DNA of 64,000 nucleotides from Bittarella massiliensis (ex Durand et al. 2017) (lineage in GTDB: Bacteria > Bacillota > Clostridia > Oscillospirales > Ruminococcaceae): positions 23,928 through 87,927 of the forward strand of contig NZ_JABFCL010000010.1 of NCBI RefSeq assembly GCF_017566145.1, written 5' to 3'. Shown here one piece after another: positions 24,364 through 33,814 of the stretch (its first letter is position 1; every line of letters starts with the position of its first letter). Both the position numbers and the translations under genes were made by a program. The notes beneath the pieces were generated by a model, which saw nothing but the letters and a program-made list of their open reading frames with translations, was not told the DNA's origin and searched no databases.

Positions 24364-24759
24364 ATGAAACTTTCAGATATTAAGGGTGCTGACGTGTTCG
24401 ACGTCATCGCCGACTGCATCGAACCTATCACGAACATCGCGACGGACGAGAAGGCAATGGCGCTTTTCAAGCGTGAGGTCGTACCTGCTGGGGCGAACAT
24501 CCGCGGGCTTGCCGCGAAGCGTCTGGCCAAGGGATTGCCCGCGCTCATGCACGACCACAAGGAAGACCTTGTGACCATCCTCGCGGCGGTGAACCTCGCA
24601 GACCGCGAAGAGTACGCGAAGGACTTGACACTTGGCAAGCTCATCGCAGACATGACAGACCTCATCAGTGACCCTATGTTCGCTGATTTTTTTACGTCTG
24701 CGGAGGTGGCGACGGGAACGGATACGGCACAGGGCGGTATCGCTGCTTCTGCTATCTAA
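24364..24759 (+). CDS. Tail assembly chaperone, short form (gpG-like)
   Basis: 131 residues; GAAGGAGGACAAG before the ATG. Helical, with two Asp/Leu-rich helices (ADCIEPITNIATDEKAMAL; LGKLIADMTDLISDPMF). Translation in frame ends after TAQGGIAASAI. Codons 109-110 (Phe-Phe) form the slippery sequence for the long form. It keeps the tape measure soluble and helps polymerise the tube. Confidence 0.8.
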   Translation: MKLSDIKGADVFDVIADCIEPITNIATDEKAMALFKREVVPAGANIRGLAAKRLAKGLPALMHDHKEDLVTILAAVNLADREEYAKDLTLGKLIADMTDLISDPMFADFFTSAEVATGTDTAQGGIAASAI

Positions 24760-25031
24760 ACGAGTTCCGAGGGCACACACTCCGGCAGTTCTGCGGGTAC
24801 GCGAAGTCTCGCATCCTGCAAGACCTGCACGATGAGACATTCCGGGTGTACGTCACGGATTCCCTGCGCACGATATCTGAAAACACAGCCCGGTTCAGCG
24901 GTGGAACATACGCCCGCCAGCGGTACTACGACGTGGTCAACCCTCCGAAGGAGGACACGCGTACAGGCGACGAAATCGCTGCGGACATCATCGCAATGGC
25001 TGGGCTGACTCCGACCAGCGGAAGGGAGTGA
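24364..25031 (+). CDS. Tail assembly chaperone, -1 frameshift product (gpGT-like)
   Basis: Reading 24364-24693 and then slipping back one base continues in frame from 24693 to 25031, giving 222 residues. The -1 frame is open from 24687, just after a TGA, and has no good start codon with a ribosome site, so it is best explained as an extension. After the slip it reads YVCGGGDGNGYGTGR, then ARFSGGTYARQRYYDVVNPP and TGDEIAADIIAMAGL. Tail chaperone pairs of long-tailed phages use exactly this arrangement. The tape measure gene follows 6 bases later. Confidence 0.85.
24687..24693 (+). promoter_or_regulatory. Programmed -1 frameshift slippery site (T TTT TTT)
   Basis: Seven T in the zero frame GAT TTT TTT ACG form an ideal X XXY YYZ heptamer; the -1 frame opens right before it. 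Confidence 0.87.
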
Positions 25032-25037
25032 TGACAC

Positions 25038-27158
25038 ATGGATTTACTGGACATCTATGCAAAGATGACCATCGACACAAGCAAATACACGGAGAACCTC
25101 TCGAAGGCGGAACGTGAGGCGAAGAAGTTCGCCGAGCAATCCGCCCGAGACAACCGCAAGTACGAAGAACAGCGTGCACGTGACTCCCGCAAGTACGCGG
25201 AACAGAAGGCGCGGGACGCCAAGCGGTACGAGGAGCAACGCGCACGCGACAAGGCGCGATTCGAACAGCAACAGGCGCGCGACGAGCGCCGGTACGCCGA
25301 ACAGAGAGCCCGAGACGCCGAGCGAATGGCGCAGCAGAAGGCACGCGCCGAGCAACGGGAGGCCGAGAAGGCCGCCAAGGAGCAGCAGCGTATCCGCAAA
25401 CAGCTTGAGAAGGACGAGGCGGCATCCCACCAGAAGCGTATCGACATGGTACAGAAAGGCGGGGTGAAGGCCCTTGACGTCGTCAAGGGCATCGTGAAGG
25501 CGGCAACGGCCGTCGTGACCATCACGGCCACCGGTATCACGGCCGTGGCCAAAAGCTCCGTGGACGCCTACGGTGAGGCCGAACAGCTCGTCGGAGGCGT
25601 GGAGAAACTTTTCGGCGGTAGCGCCGCTATCGTCAAGGCATACGCAGACAACGCGTTCAAGTCTGCGCAGATGTCATCCAACGAGTACATGCAGATTGCC
25701 ACGTCGTTCAGCGCATCGCTCATGCAGGCGCTGGGCAATGATTCCGCGGCCGCTGCGGAGATGGTGAACGTCGCCATCAACGACATGGCCGACAACTGGA
25801 ACACCTACGGCACGCGTGCCGAGGACGTGAAGAACGCATACCAAGGGTTCGCGAAGCAGAACTACACGATGCTCGACAACTTGAAACTGGGCTACGGGGG
25901 CACGGCGGCGGAGATGGCAAGGCTCATCAACGACGCGGGGCTTCTCGGCCGTACAGTGGATGAGAGTCTCGAGGGCGTGACGTTCGCGGACATCATCATG
26001 GCCATCCACAAGGTACAGGAGAACCTGAAGCTGACGGGAACGTCCAGCAAAGAGGCGGCGTCGACCGTGCAGGGTTCCATCGCCACCATGAAGGCCGCGT
26101 GGCAGAACTTCCTCGTGGCGCTGGCCGACCCCAACGCCGACTTCGACAAGGTGACTGACAACCTCGTGACGTCCATCGACGCCGTGCTCGACAAGGTGGG
26201 GCCGATTCTCGTGCGAGTGTTCGACCGACTGGGCGACGCGTTCGAGGAACGGGGCCCGGAGATTCTCGACATGCTCGGCAGCATGCTGGAGGACATCATG
26301 CCGGGGCTCATGGGAGCGGTTCAATCGTTGCTGCTTGCCATCTGCGAGTTCATCACATCCGGCGACAACATACAGCAGATAGCCAACGTGGTGCGCGTGA
26401 TATGCGACACCATCGTGTTCCTGCTGCAAAACGACGAAATCAAGGCGGCAATCGTCATGGTCGTCCGAGAAATCGGCGGCGTGATGCTCGCGGCCGCATG
26501 GGAGGGCTTCGTCGCATTGTCCGAGACCTTGGTCGAGGGCGTGCTCGAGATAGCGTCCCGCCTCGTCGTGGGCCTGTCCTACGGGCTGTGGCTCGTCATC
26601 TACGGCATCGGAAGCATCCTCGGAGAGGTCGGCAAGACCATCTGGAAGGGACTGAGCGGAGCGTGGGAGTCTGTCACCGACTTCTTCGCAAAGGTGGGCT
26701 CTGGCCTGGCCAACGTGGGCAAGAACATCATCAAGGGCTTCGCAGACGGCATCATGGCCGGCGCTGGCTTCTTGTACGACGTGCTGAACACGCTGAGCTT
26801 CGGACTGCTCGACAAGGTCTGCGACTTCTTCGACATCAACTCCCCTTCTCGCGTCATGCGCGTGCAGGGTCGATTCATCACGGAGGGGCTCGCCCTCGGT
26901 ATCGAGGACGAAGGCGACAACGCCGAGCGTTCCGTGCGCGACATCTCGCAGCGCATCCGCGGCGGGTTCTCGTCTGAGACCGTCGGATACGGAGACAGCG
27001 CGGCGGGTGGACTGCACAACGCTATCGCATCGCAAAGCCGTGGCGATGGCGACGGCACACCGACGACGATTATCGTCCAGAGCGTGCTGGATGGCCGTGT
27101 CATCGGCGAGACGGCGTACAACTACAACCGACGAATCGGTCGAGCACTGGGGGTGTAA
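25038..27158 (+). CDS. Tape measure protein
   Basis: 706 residues. Residues 36-101 are six 11-residue repeats of the form ARDxRxYxEQR (ARDNRKYEEQR, ARDSRKYAEQK, ARDAKRYEEQR, ...), a hendecad coiled coil. The centre has hydrophobic helices (VVKGIVKAATAVVTITATGI; ILGEVGKTIWKGLSGAWESV), and FFDINSPSRVMRVQGRFITEG near residue 600 is the usual end of tape measures in this group. By the common rule of about 1.5 angstrom per residue the tail would be near 100 nm, a siphovirus. It sets tail length and helps DNA entry. Confidence 0.93.
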   Translation: MDLLDIYAKMTIDTSKYTENLSKAEREAKKFAEQSARDNRKYEEQRARDSRKYAEQKARDAKRYEEQRARDKARFEQQQARDERRYAEQRARDAERMAQQKARAEQREAEKAAKEQQRIRKQLEKDEAASHQKRIDMVQKGGVKALDVVKGIVKAATAVVTITATGITAVAKSSVDAYGEAEQLVGGVEKLFGGSAAIVKAYADNAFKSAQMSSNEYMQIATSFSASLMQALGNDSAAAAEMVNVAINDMADNWNTYGTRAEDVKNAYQGFAKQNYTMLDNLKLGYGGTAAEMARLINDAGLLGRTVDESLEGVTFADIIMAIHKVQENLKLTGTSSKEAASTVQGSIATMKAAWQNFLVALADPNADFDKVTDNLVTSIDAVLDKVGPILVRVFDRLGDAFEERGPEILDMLGSMLEDIMPGLMGAVQSLLLAICEFITSGDNIQQIANVVRVICDTIVFLLQNDEIKAAIVMVVREIGGVMLAAAWEGFVALSETLVEGVLEIASRLVVGLSYGLWLVIYGIGSILGEVGKTIWKGLSGAWESVTDFFAKVGSGLANVGKNIIKGFADGIMAGAGFLYDVLNTLSFGLLDKVCDFFDINSPSRVMRVQGRFITEGLALGIEDEGDNAERSVRDISQRIRGGFSSETVGYGDSAAGGLHNAIASQSRGDGDGTPTTIIVQSVLDGRVIGETAYNYNRRIGRALGV

Positions 27159-27161
27159 TTC

Positions 27162-27533
27162 ATGACCGGATTGACATTGAGCATCGCTGGCGTGGATTTC
27201 TCCTCCAGCGTGTCCACATACAAGGTGACGAAGGAAGTCACCTACAAAAAGATAATCACGACGCTGGATGACGTCGAGCACCCGTACCCGGGCAAGCTCC
27301 GCGACATCCTGAGCGTCTCATTCCTGCCGATAACGGAGGCGGAGGCCACAAGGCTGTACACGGCATTGAACCGCCTCTCCGTATCGGTCATATATACCGA
27401 CCCGAGCAAGGACGGAGCCACTACGACGAAGACCATGCGCGTGACCTCGAACATCGAGGCCGTGTTCGCATTGAAGAGCGTCGACGGCAAACGCCGGTAC
27501 ACGGGCGGAGAGATTGAGCTGAGGGAGGCGTAA
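27162..27533 (+). CDS. Tail protein after the tape measure (distal tail-like, unassigned)
   Basis: 123 residues, three bases after the tape measure stop. Beta-rich: SSSVSTYKVTKEVTYKKIIT, RDILSVSFLPITEAEATRLY and RRYTGGEIELREA. Small proteins of this type sit between tape measure and baseplate hub in Clostridia siphoviruses; the exact role is unknown. No family name is certain. Confidence 0.65.
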   Translation: MTGLTLSIAGVDFSSSVSTYKVTKEVTYKKIITTLDDVEHPYPGKLRDILSVSFLPITEAEATRLYTALNRLSVSVIYTDPSKDGATTTKTMRVTSNIEAVFALKSVDGKRRYTGGEIELREA

Positions 27534-27538
27534 AGACT

Positions 27539-28921
27539 ATGAAGCAGACAACGCAAAGCTACAAGGACATTTTCGCCAACCCCAACCACTGGGCGGAGCA
27601 TCAGGTGACCATCAACGGGGTCACCTACGGGATGGACGCCATCGTGAAGCTGAGCACGCCCGGGCAACTGTTCGATACAAGTGGCCCGGGTATCGGCTCC
27701 GCCGTGTCTCGCGAGATGGAGCTAGAGTTCATGCCTCGCGGAACCATTCCGGCGGCTGCGAAGTGCGTGGTGAAGACGCGCATCGGAGCGATTGACGAAG
27801 CCACGGGGTTCGAGCAATGGAGCACATGGATTCCCATGGGCGAGTTCTACATCGACTCCCGCGCCTACGACGAGACCGGCGAAGTGATGAAGGTTCACTG
27901 TTACGACGCCATGCTGAAGACCGAGTACGTGTATCTGGACAAGCACATGGACTCCGACAGCGGAGCCTCCTGGCCGAAGCGAGCCCGGGAGGTATACCAG
28001 AACATCAGCGCCGACATCGGCGTCACCGGAAGCGCGGACGTGATACAGGCGATTCCCGCAAGCTGGGTGATGCCGTACCCGGGCAACAAGACAGCTCGCG
28101 ACTTGCTGCGAGAGATTGCCGTCGCATTGGGCGGCAACTTCGTCGTGAACGACAGCGGGCTCCTTGCCTGCGTGCGACTGAAGAAGTCGACGACGGTGGC
28201 GCAAGACCTGAAGCTGAACGTGGGGGCGCTTGAGCGAGGCGTCGACTCCGGCGCGTTCACGAAGGTGCGCATCACGGGCATCCAGGGCGTGGAAGGCGTC
28301 ACGGAGTACACGGCGGGAAACGATACGGGTCTGACCATCGAGGGCGAGTGCCCGTGGGGCACGCAGGCCATCGCCGACAGCGTGCTGAGCACGATTGCCG
28401 GCTGGGTGTACCGGCCATATACGGCGTCGGAGGCCTTGCTTGACCCGGCGGTGGAAATCGGCGACACGGTGAAGATTAACGGCTGGACGTCCATGGTGGC
28501 GAAGCTCGACCGCAACTTCGACAAGATGTGCGACGCGACGCTCTCGGCACCCGAGGACGAGGAGCTGAACCACGAGTACCCCTATGTGTACACGGGATAC
28601 AAGGGAAACCACGAGCTGAAGAAGGTCGAGCAGGAGGTCAACAAGGTGGACGCCGAGGTGGCCGGCTTGAAGAGCGACCTGGGCGAGACCAACAAGAGCC
28701 TGAGCGAGACCAACAAGAACCTGGAAGCGTTCAAAGGCAGCATCGGCTCCATGAGCTCGCAAAGAACGACGGCGCTCAACTTCTCGAAATGGAGCTCCAA
28801 GGAGTTCACCGAGACGCTGGAAGGCGGCACGGTGATGACGTACACGCTGACATTCGACTCGAGCGGACGGCCTACGAAGGTCACGGCCTCGGACGGCCAC
28901 GCTATAGGTATCACATGGTAA
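27539..28921 (+). CDS. Baseplate hub / tail-associated (Tal-like) protein
   Basis: 460 residues. The N-terminal part has the hub-type pattern INGVTYGMDAIVKLSTPGQ and EFMPRGTIPAAAKCVV, followed by WIPMGEFYIDSRAYDETGE, typical of the gp27-like hub domains. The middle contains DLLREIAVALGGNFVVNDSG. Residues 365-410 are a coiled coil (KVEQEVNKVDAEVAGLKSDL, then a duplicated GETNKSLSETNKNL), then a small beta domain. It would cap the tail and hold receptor-binding parts. No peptidase domain is visible. Confidence 0.78.
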   Translation: MKQTTQSYKDIFANPNHWAEHQVTINGVTYGMDAIVKLSTPGQLFDTSGPGIGSAVSREMELEFMPRGTIPAAAKCVVKTRIGAIDEATGFEQWSTWIPMGEFYIDSRAYDETGEVMKVHCYDAMLKTEYVYLDKHMDSDSGASWPKRAREVYQNISADIGVTGSADVIQAIPASWVMPYPGNKTARDLLREIAVALGGNFVVNDSGLLACVRLKKSTTVAQDLKLNVGALERGVDSGAFTKVRITGIQGVEGVTEYTAGNDTGLTIEGECPWGTQAIADSVLSTIAGWVYRPYTASEALLDPAVEIGDTVKINGWTSMVAKLDRNFDKMCDATLSAPEDEELNHEYPYVYTGYKGNHELKKVEQEVNKVDAEVAGLKSDLGETNKSLSETNKNLEAFKGSIGSMSSQRTTALNFSKWSSKEFTETLEGGTVMTYTLTFDSSGRPTKVTASDGHAIGITW

Positions 28922-28935
28922 AGGAGGTAGAGAGG

Positions 28936-29511
28936 ATGGCATACGACACGGCATCATTCCAGGCGGGCATCGTCGCCGGGCGTGCTCTGAGAGGTCGACG
29001 ACCCGGCGCGACCGGTGGCGGTGACGTCACGGAGTTCAATAAGGCCATGACAGACGCCCGCATCGAGCTGGCGGTCATCTCGAGCATCACCATGCTCGCG
29101 CATCTGGACTTCAAGGGATTCGAGGAAAGGGGCACGAACTGGGAGCTGCGCATCGTGAGCCAGTCGGCCCTGAAAGTGAAGCAAGGCTGGGACGAGTGCT
29201 TCATCATGCCCCCGACAGAGCTCACTCTACCAGATACGCCAGAGTACCCGACCATTGTGACCATGCCGGACATCTCCGGCTCGTACACCGTGGAAGACGG
29301 CAAGGCGTTCACGCTGTCGCGGCGGGTCAACGGACTCGACGGCGTGTCGTTCTCCGAGGAGGACAACGGCGTGAAGCGCGAGCTGGTGTACAAGGGCACG
29401 GCGTACAGGATGGCGCTGACAGGCGCGGGCTGGGAGGCCGACAACGCCGACATGCTCTGGACGATGAGAGCCCCTATCTTCATCCCGTACATGAGAGCAA
29501 GGGAGGTGTAG
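28936..29511 (+). CDS. Baseplate/tail protein A, unknown function
   Basis: 191 residues from the ATG at 28936 (AAGGAGG upstream). Starts with SFQAGIVAGRALRGRR, a leader shared with the next gene (SFIKGLEVGWALRGWR); this looks like an assembly motif. The rest is beta-rich (SGSYTVEDGKAFTLSRRV). No family recognised. Confidence 0.65.
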   Translation: MAYDTASFQAGIVAGRALRGRRPGATGGGDVTEFNKAMTDARIELAVISSITMLAHLDFKGFEERGTNWELRIVSQSALKVKQGWDECFIMPPTELTLPDTPEYPTIVTMPDISGSYTVEDGKAFTLSRRVNGLDGVSFSEEDNGVKRELVYKGTAYRMALTGAGWEADNADMLWTMRAPIFIPYMRAREV

Positions 29512-29515
29512 AGAC

Positions 29516-30112
29516 ATGGAGCAGAACTCATTCATCAAAGGCCTGGAGGTCGGGTGGGCGCTCCGTGGCTGGCGCATCCCCGACAAAGGCGGAGACGGCG
29601 GGCTGATGCCCCCGGGCAACGCAAAGGAGACCGCCGAGATGTTCGTGAAGAACGCGCACGTGCGGTTCCCGACCATCTCGGACGTTGGGCTGACCGTCGG
29701 GCTTGTGGAGCGCGAGGTCGTCATGAGCTCATCGACACGGGTGGGCGGCGCTAAATGGGAGACGCAGATAAGCGTGGCCAGCGGAGCGCACACAAGGGAC
29801 GGCGCGTGCCTCGGATACGTGATGTGCGGCGATAACATCAGCATCCCGAGAGGCGGAAGCATCCCGCAACTTCTGAAATCACCCGGCACGTACCTGCGAG
29901 GCTCTCACGACGTGCTCATACTTCGCGGAGACACATGGGAGCCGTTGGCCGACGCCAGGCTGTACCTGACAACGGCACCGCTCCCCAGCGCGTTCATCCC
30001 AGGCATCTCGTGGATGGCGTCATCCTTGCCGTACAAGGTCGTGTGCCAAGGTACGGGCTGGAATGGCGTGAGCGGTGCGTGGACGGTGAAGTTCGCGCAA
30101 CTGAAACAATAA
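29516..30112 (+). CDS. Baseplate/tail protein B, N-terminally related to protein A
   Basis: 198 residues, starting 4 bases after the upstream stop. Shares the SFxxGxxxGxALRGxR leader with protein A, then differs: HVRFPTISDVGLTVGLVERE, YVMCGDNISIPRGGS and YLTTAPLPSAFIPG. Beta-rich. Probably both attach to the same partner through the leader and carry different heads; unproven. Confidence 0.65.
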   Translation: MEQNSFIKGLEVGWALRGWRIPDKGGDGGLMPPGNAKETAEMFVKNAHVRFPTISDVGLTVGLVEREVVMSSSTRVGGAKWETQISVASGAHTRDGACLGYVMCGDNISIPRGGSIPQLLKSPGTYLRGSHDVLILRGDTWEPLADARLYLTTAPLPSAFIPGISWMASSLPYKVVCQGTGWNGVSGAWTVKFAQLKQ

Positions 30113-30132
30113 GACAAAGGAGGAATCAGACT

Positions 30133-32607
30133 ATGATTCGTACACATGTGAGGCCTATCAACGGGCGAGACATCCCCATCGGTCGCAAGGGCGAGACGAT
30201 GGCGCGAGACATCGACTTCACGGACATCATCAACGAAATTAAGAACGACTACGGCGACGGCGGCAAGGTCGTCGTGCTGGTACGGCGCAGCGGCGAGGAG
30301 ACGACATACCCCGCGGCGAGCGTGGACGAGAGCAAGGGCCTCGTCTGGACGCCCACGAGCACGGACACGGCAATCGCAGGGCGCGGAAGCGTCGAGGTGG
30401 ACTACTACGTCGGCGACACGCTTGTGAAGTCCGTGCTGTTCACGACGCGCGTCAAGGATGCGCTGGATGTGACAGGCGAAACGCCGGAACCCGGCTACGA
30501 CTACATGAAGCAGGTGCTCGAGGCACTCGAGAAGGTCGGAACGGGCATCGTCGAAGTCAAGCAGAACGATGACAGCTCCGTGACGTTCGTCATGAGCGAC
30601 AAGACGGAGTACACCACGAAGCCCCTGAAGGGTGCGGACGGCGATGCGGGCGTGAGCCCGACGGTGAAGACCGAGAGCATCGAGGGCGGCACGCGAGTGA
30701 CCATCACCGACGCAAGCGGCGAGCACAGCTTCGACGTCATGAACGGCGTCGGAGGCGAAGGCGGAACCGTGACAGCTCCGACTATCGGAGAGAACGGCAA
30801 CTGGTACATCAACGGGCAGGACACGGGCAAGCCGTCCCGTGGCGAGAACGGCGCAGACGGCAAGGACGGAGCACCTGGAGCGCCTGGAGCCGATGGAGCG
30901 CCTGGCGTACCCGGCAAGGACGGCAAGCCCGGCGCTGATGGAGCCGACGGCTTCTCCCCTACCGTACACGTGGAAGACGCAGAGGGCAGCCACACCGTGA
31001 CCATCACGGACAAGACCGGAGACCATCGCTTCACCGTACACGACGGACAGAACGGTGCTCCTGGCAAGGATGGAGCGCCTGGAGCGAAGGGAGACCCCGG
31101 CCAAGATGGAGCACCGGGTGCCGATGGACAGGACGGTACTGACGGCGTGTCCCCTACCGTATCGACCGAGAACATCGCAGGCGGTACGCGCGTGACCATC
31201 ACCGACAAGGGCGGAGCCCACGCGTTCGACGTCATGAACGGCAAGGACGGCGGAGAGGCTGCAACGCCTACCATCGGAGAGAACGGCAACTGGTACATCA
31301 ACGGCGTCGACACGCAGAAACCGTCACGCGGCGAACGTGGCGAGAACGGCGCAGACGGTGCCCCCGGCCAAGATGGAGCCCCTGGTGTCGCCGGTGCCGA
31401 CGGCAAGGACGGCGCGCCTGGAGCAAAGGGAGACCCCGGCGAACCCGGAGCCGACGGCTTCAGCCCAACTGTACAGGTGAGCGAAGGAGAAGGAACGCAC
31501 ACCGTGACCATCACGGACAAGTCTGGAGCCCATGCCTTCACCGTACACGATGGACAGAACGGACAGGACGGTGCCCCCGGCAAGGACGGAGCACCTGGAG
31601 CAAAGGGAGACCCCGGCGAGCCTGGCACGCCTGGAGCAGATGGAGCCCCTGGCGCACCGGGAGCCGACGGTTTCAGCCCTACCGTGACGACGGCGGCTGT
31701 CTACAACGGTACGAAGGTGACCATCACCGACAAGGACGGCCCTAAAGAGTTCACCGTCAAGAACGGCACGGACGGTAAGAAGGGCATCCGAGGCACCGGC
31801 ATCTATGTAGCCACGAAAGCACCGGCAGTCATGAGCGACGGACGCACATATCAGTTTGATGTTGGTACGATTAAACCGAGCATCAGCAATGAACGAAACC
31901 CGTACTACGGCGACACGGTCATCTCGCCCGATGGCATCCTTTACCATTTGACGTCCACAGCGAATAGCCGTCTGGCGGCACGGTACGAGGACGAGAACGG
32001 CGAGCCTATCTCCATCAAGGGAGCGGACGGCGGAGGCGGTGGCGACACGCCGAAGCCTATGGCGCTGACGCTCAAGGGAAGCGACATCTACCAGCTGTTC
32101 AAGTCGTCCTCGTTCACGCTGGCACACGACGGGGCGAACGTCATCTGGGGCATGCTCGGCGACGAGAAGGTGACGAACGTCAAGGCGGAGCTGACGGCAA
32201 AGACCGGAGAGTTCCGCATCCTCTTCGACATCCTCTGCGACATGGGCAACGCCACGGAACCCATGAACGTCGGCTGCACATACGACGCGGCGGGCGGTAA
32301 ATGGGGGCGTGCGATGAGCAACATGTTCACGGGCATCGCCGGCATGGCGAGTGCCATGAGCCCCGACGCCATGAGGCTGAACGGAGGCATCATCGACGCT
32401 ATGCACGTGCAGAAGGCCGGCGACACGGGCGCGGGCGTCATCGGGGTGTTCCGAGAAGTGGTCAACCCGGTGAGCATCTACCCGGAACCGACCAAGCCGG
32501 TGTACGAGCTGAATCTCAACCTCGAGGGCATCACGCTCGACAAGGTCTCCAAGGGCGACACGGTACAGGTGGCCATCAAGGGGCACGTGCCGGTGCTGGC
32601 CGTCTAG
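30133..32607 (+). CDS. Collagen-like tail fibre / receptor-binding protein
   Basis: 824 residues from the ATG at 30133 (AAAGGAGG upstream). Residues 1-150 form a globular baseplate-attachment domain. The middle alternates Gly-X-Y collagen-like stretches (GAPGAPGADGAPGVPGKDG and others) with about 50-residue beta modules of the form SPTVxVxxxxGTHTVTITDKxG; five such modules are seen. Two copies of PTIGENGNWYING occur. The last 230 residues are a distinct C-terminal domain (TLKGSDIYQLFKSSSF; FREVVNPVSIYPEP), the likely receptor-binding tip. The internal DNA repeats invite module gain and loss. Confidence 0.85.
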   Translation: MIRTHVRPINGRDIPIGRKGETMARDIDFTDIINEIKNDYGDGGKVVVLVRRSGEETTYPAASVDESKGLVWTPTSTDTAIAGRGSVEVDYYVGDTLVKSVLFTTRVKDALDVTGETPEPGYDYMKQVLEALEKVGTGIVEVKQNDDSSVTFVMSDKTEYTTKPLKGADGDAGVSPTVKTESIEGGTRVTITDASGEHSFDVMNGVGGEGGTVTAPTIGENGNWYINGQDTGKPSRGENGADGKDGAPGAPGADGAPGVPGKDGKPGADGADGFSPTVHVEDAEGSHTVTITDKTGDHRFTVHDGQNGAPGKDGAPGAKGDPGQDGAPGADGQDGTDGVSPTVSTENIAGGTRVTITDKGGAHAFDVMNGKDGGEAATPTIGENGNWYINGVDTQKPSRGERGENGADGAPGQDGAPGVAGADGKDGAPGAKGDPGEPGADGFSPTVQVSEGEGTHTVTITDKSGAHAFTVHDGQNGQDGAPGKDGAPGAKGDPGEPGTPGADGAPGAPGADGFSPTVTTAAVYNGTKVTITDKDGPKEFTVKNGTDGKKGIRGTGIYVATKAPAVMSDGRTYQFDVGTIKPSISNERNPYYGDTVISPDGILYHLTSTANSRLAARYEDENGEPISIKGADGGGGGDTPKPMALTLKGSDIYQLFKSSSFTLAHDGANVIWGMLGDEKVTNVKAELTAKTGEFRILFDILCDMGNATEPMNVGCTYDAAGGKWGRAMSNMFTGIAGMASAMSPDAMRLNGGIIDAMHVQKAGDTGAGVIGVFREVVNPVSIYPEPTKPVYELNLNLEGITLDKVSKGDTVQVAIKGHVPVLAV

Positions 32608-32633
32608 GACGTTAAGACATACACGATACACGG

Positions 32634-32661
32634 AGCGGGTGCGAAAGCGCCCGCTCTTCAT
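32634..32661 (+). terminator. Hairpin between fibre and endolysin genes
   Basis: GAGCGGGTGC/GCGCCCGCTC stem with a GAAA loop, followed by TTCATAT; only a weak T tract, so partial at best. Confidence 0.5.
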
Positions 32662-32728
32662 ATAAGGGCCCGGGATACGGGCTCGATGCAAGAAGAGCCG
32701 CGATAGGCGGCGGAAAGGATGAGACATT

Positions 32729-33790
32729 ATGGCAATGAACGGCATTGACATTTCCAACTATCAGCGAGGCCTCGACCTCGCGAAGGTGCCTTGTGATTTC
32801 ATTATCTGCAAGGCGACCGAGGGGACTAACATCGTGCACAACACATGTGACCCTTGGATTCAGCAGGCTAAAAAGCTCGGTAAGAAGTGGGGCTTTTATC
32901 ACTTCCTGGCCGGCGGCGACCCTATCGCCGAGGCCGACTTCTTCGTGAAGAACTGCGAGAACTACTTCGGCGAGGGCATCCCCGTCCTCGACTACGAGAT
33001 GTACGGACGCAAGGTAGGCACGGCAGGAGCCAAGAAGTTCCTCGACCGCGTGTACGAGAAGACGAAGGTACGCTGCATGGTGTACACGTCCCGCTCCGTG
33101 CTCACAGAGGAGAACTGGAGCGCAATCGCCCCGAACCATGCGCTCTGGGTGGCGCAGTACCCGAACTACAACCACACGGGCTACCAGTCCGACCCGTGGT
33201 TCCCGGCCGGTTCCATCGGCGCGTTCAAGTTCGTCACGATGCACCAGTACACGAGCTCGGGTCGCCTGCCCGGATACAACGGCAACCTCGACCTCGACAT
33301 CGCGTACCTCGACCGTGCCGGATGGGATGCAATCGCACGCGGAGACCGTGGCGGAGCCTCCAAGCCCAACACGCCGGCACCGGCTCCGACACCGACGCCG
33401 TCGGCACCGGCCGGGTCGACTCTCGACCTCGCGTGCAAGGTGATGCGCGGCGAGATGGGCAACGGCGCAGACCGTCGCAAGAAGCTGGGCAACCGGTACG
33501 ACGAGGTGCAGGACTTCATCAACCACATCAACAGCGCGGGCGCGGGAACTCTCGCGAACGAGGTGCTGGCCGGCAAGTACGGCAACGGCGACACGCGCAA
33601 GACGGTGCTCGGCTCTCGCTACAACGATGTGCAGAACATCGTCAACGGACGCGGCAAGAAGTCCATCGACACGGTGGCACGCGAGGTCATCCGCGGAGAG
33701 TGGGGCAACGGCTCCGCACGTCGCAAGAAGCTGGAGGCCGCGGGCTACGACTACGACGCCGTACAGAAGCGCGTGAACCAGCTTCTCTAA
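32729..33790 (+). CDS. Endolysin: GH25 muramidase with three CW_7 (Cpl-7) repeats
   Basis: 353 residues. Residues 1-200 form a GH25 lysozyme barrel: NGIDISNYQRGLDL (catalytic Asp), FIICKATEG, WGFYHFLAGG and PVLDYEMYG (catalytic Asp/Glu pair). A Pro/Thr/Ala linker (PAPAPTPTPSAPAG) leads to three repeats of about 40 residues beginning ACKVMRGEMGNGADRRKKLG, ANEVLAGKYGNGDTRKTVLG and AREVIRGEWGNGSARRKKLE, the Cpl-7-type wall-binding module. It cleaves peptidoglycan at lysis after the holin opens the membrane. No signal peptide, as expected. Confidence 0.95.
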   Translation: MAMNGIDISNYQRGLDLAKVPCDFIICKATEGTNIVHNTCDPWIQQAKKLGKKWGFYHFLAGGDPIAEADFFVKNCENYFGEGIPVLDYEMYGRKVGTAGAKKFLDRVYEKTKVRCMVYTSRSVLTEENWSAIAPNHALWVAQYPNYNHTGYQSDPWFPAGSIGAFKFVTMHQYTSSGRLPGYNGNLDLDIAYLDRAGWDAIARGDRGGASKPNTPAPAPTPTPSAPAGSTLDLACKVMRGEMGNGADRRKKLGNRYDEVQDFINHINSAGAGTLANEVLAGKYGNGDTRKTVLGSRYNDVQNIVNGRGKKSIDTVAREVIRGEWGNGSARRKKLEAAGYDYDAVQKRVNQLL

Positions 33791-33814
33791 CACACACGGA
33801 AAGAGGTGAACAGC

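Noticed and set aside
24846..25031. Stand-alone 61-codon gene before the tape measure
   Set aside because: No ribosome site at its GTG; the frame is open back to the slippery site and is explained by -1 frameshifting.
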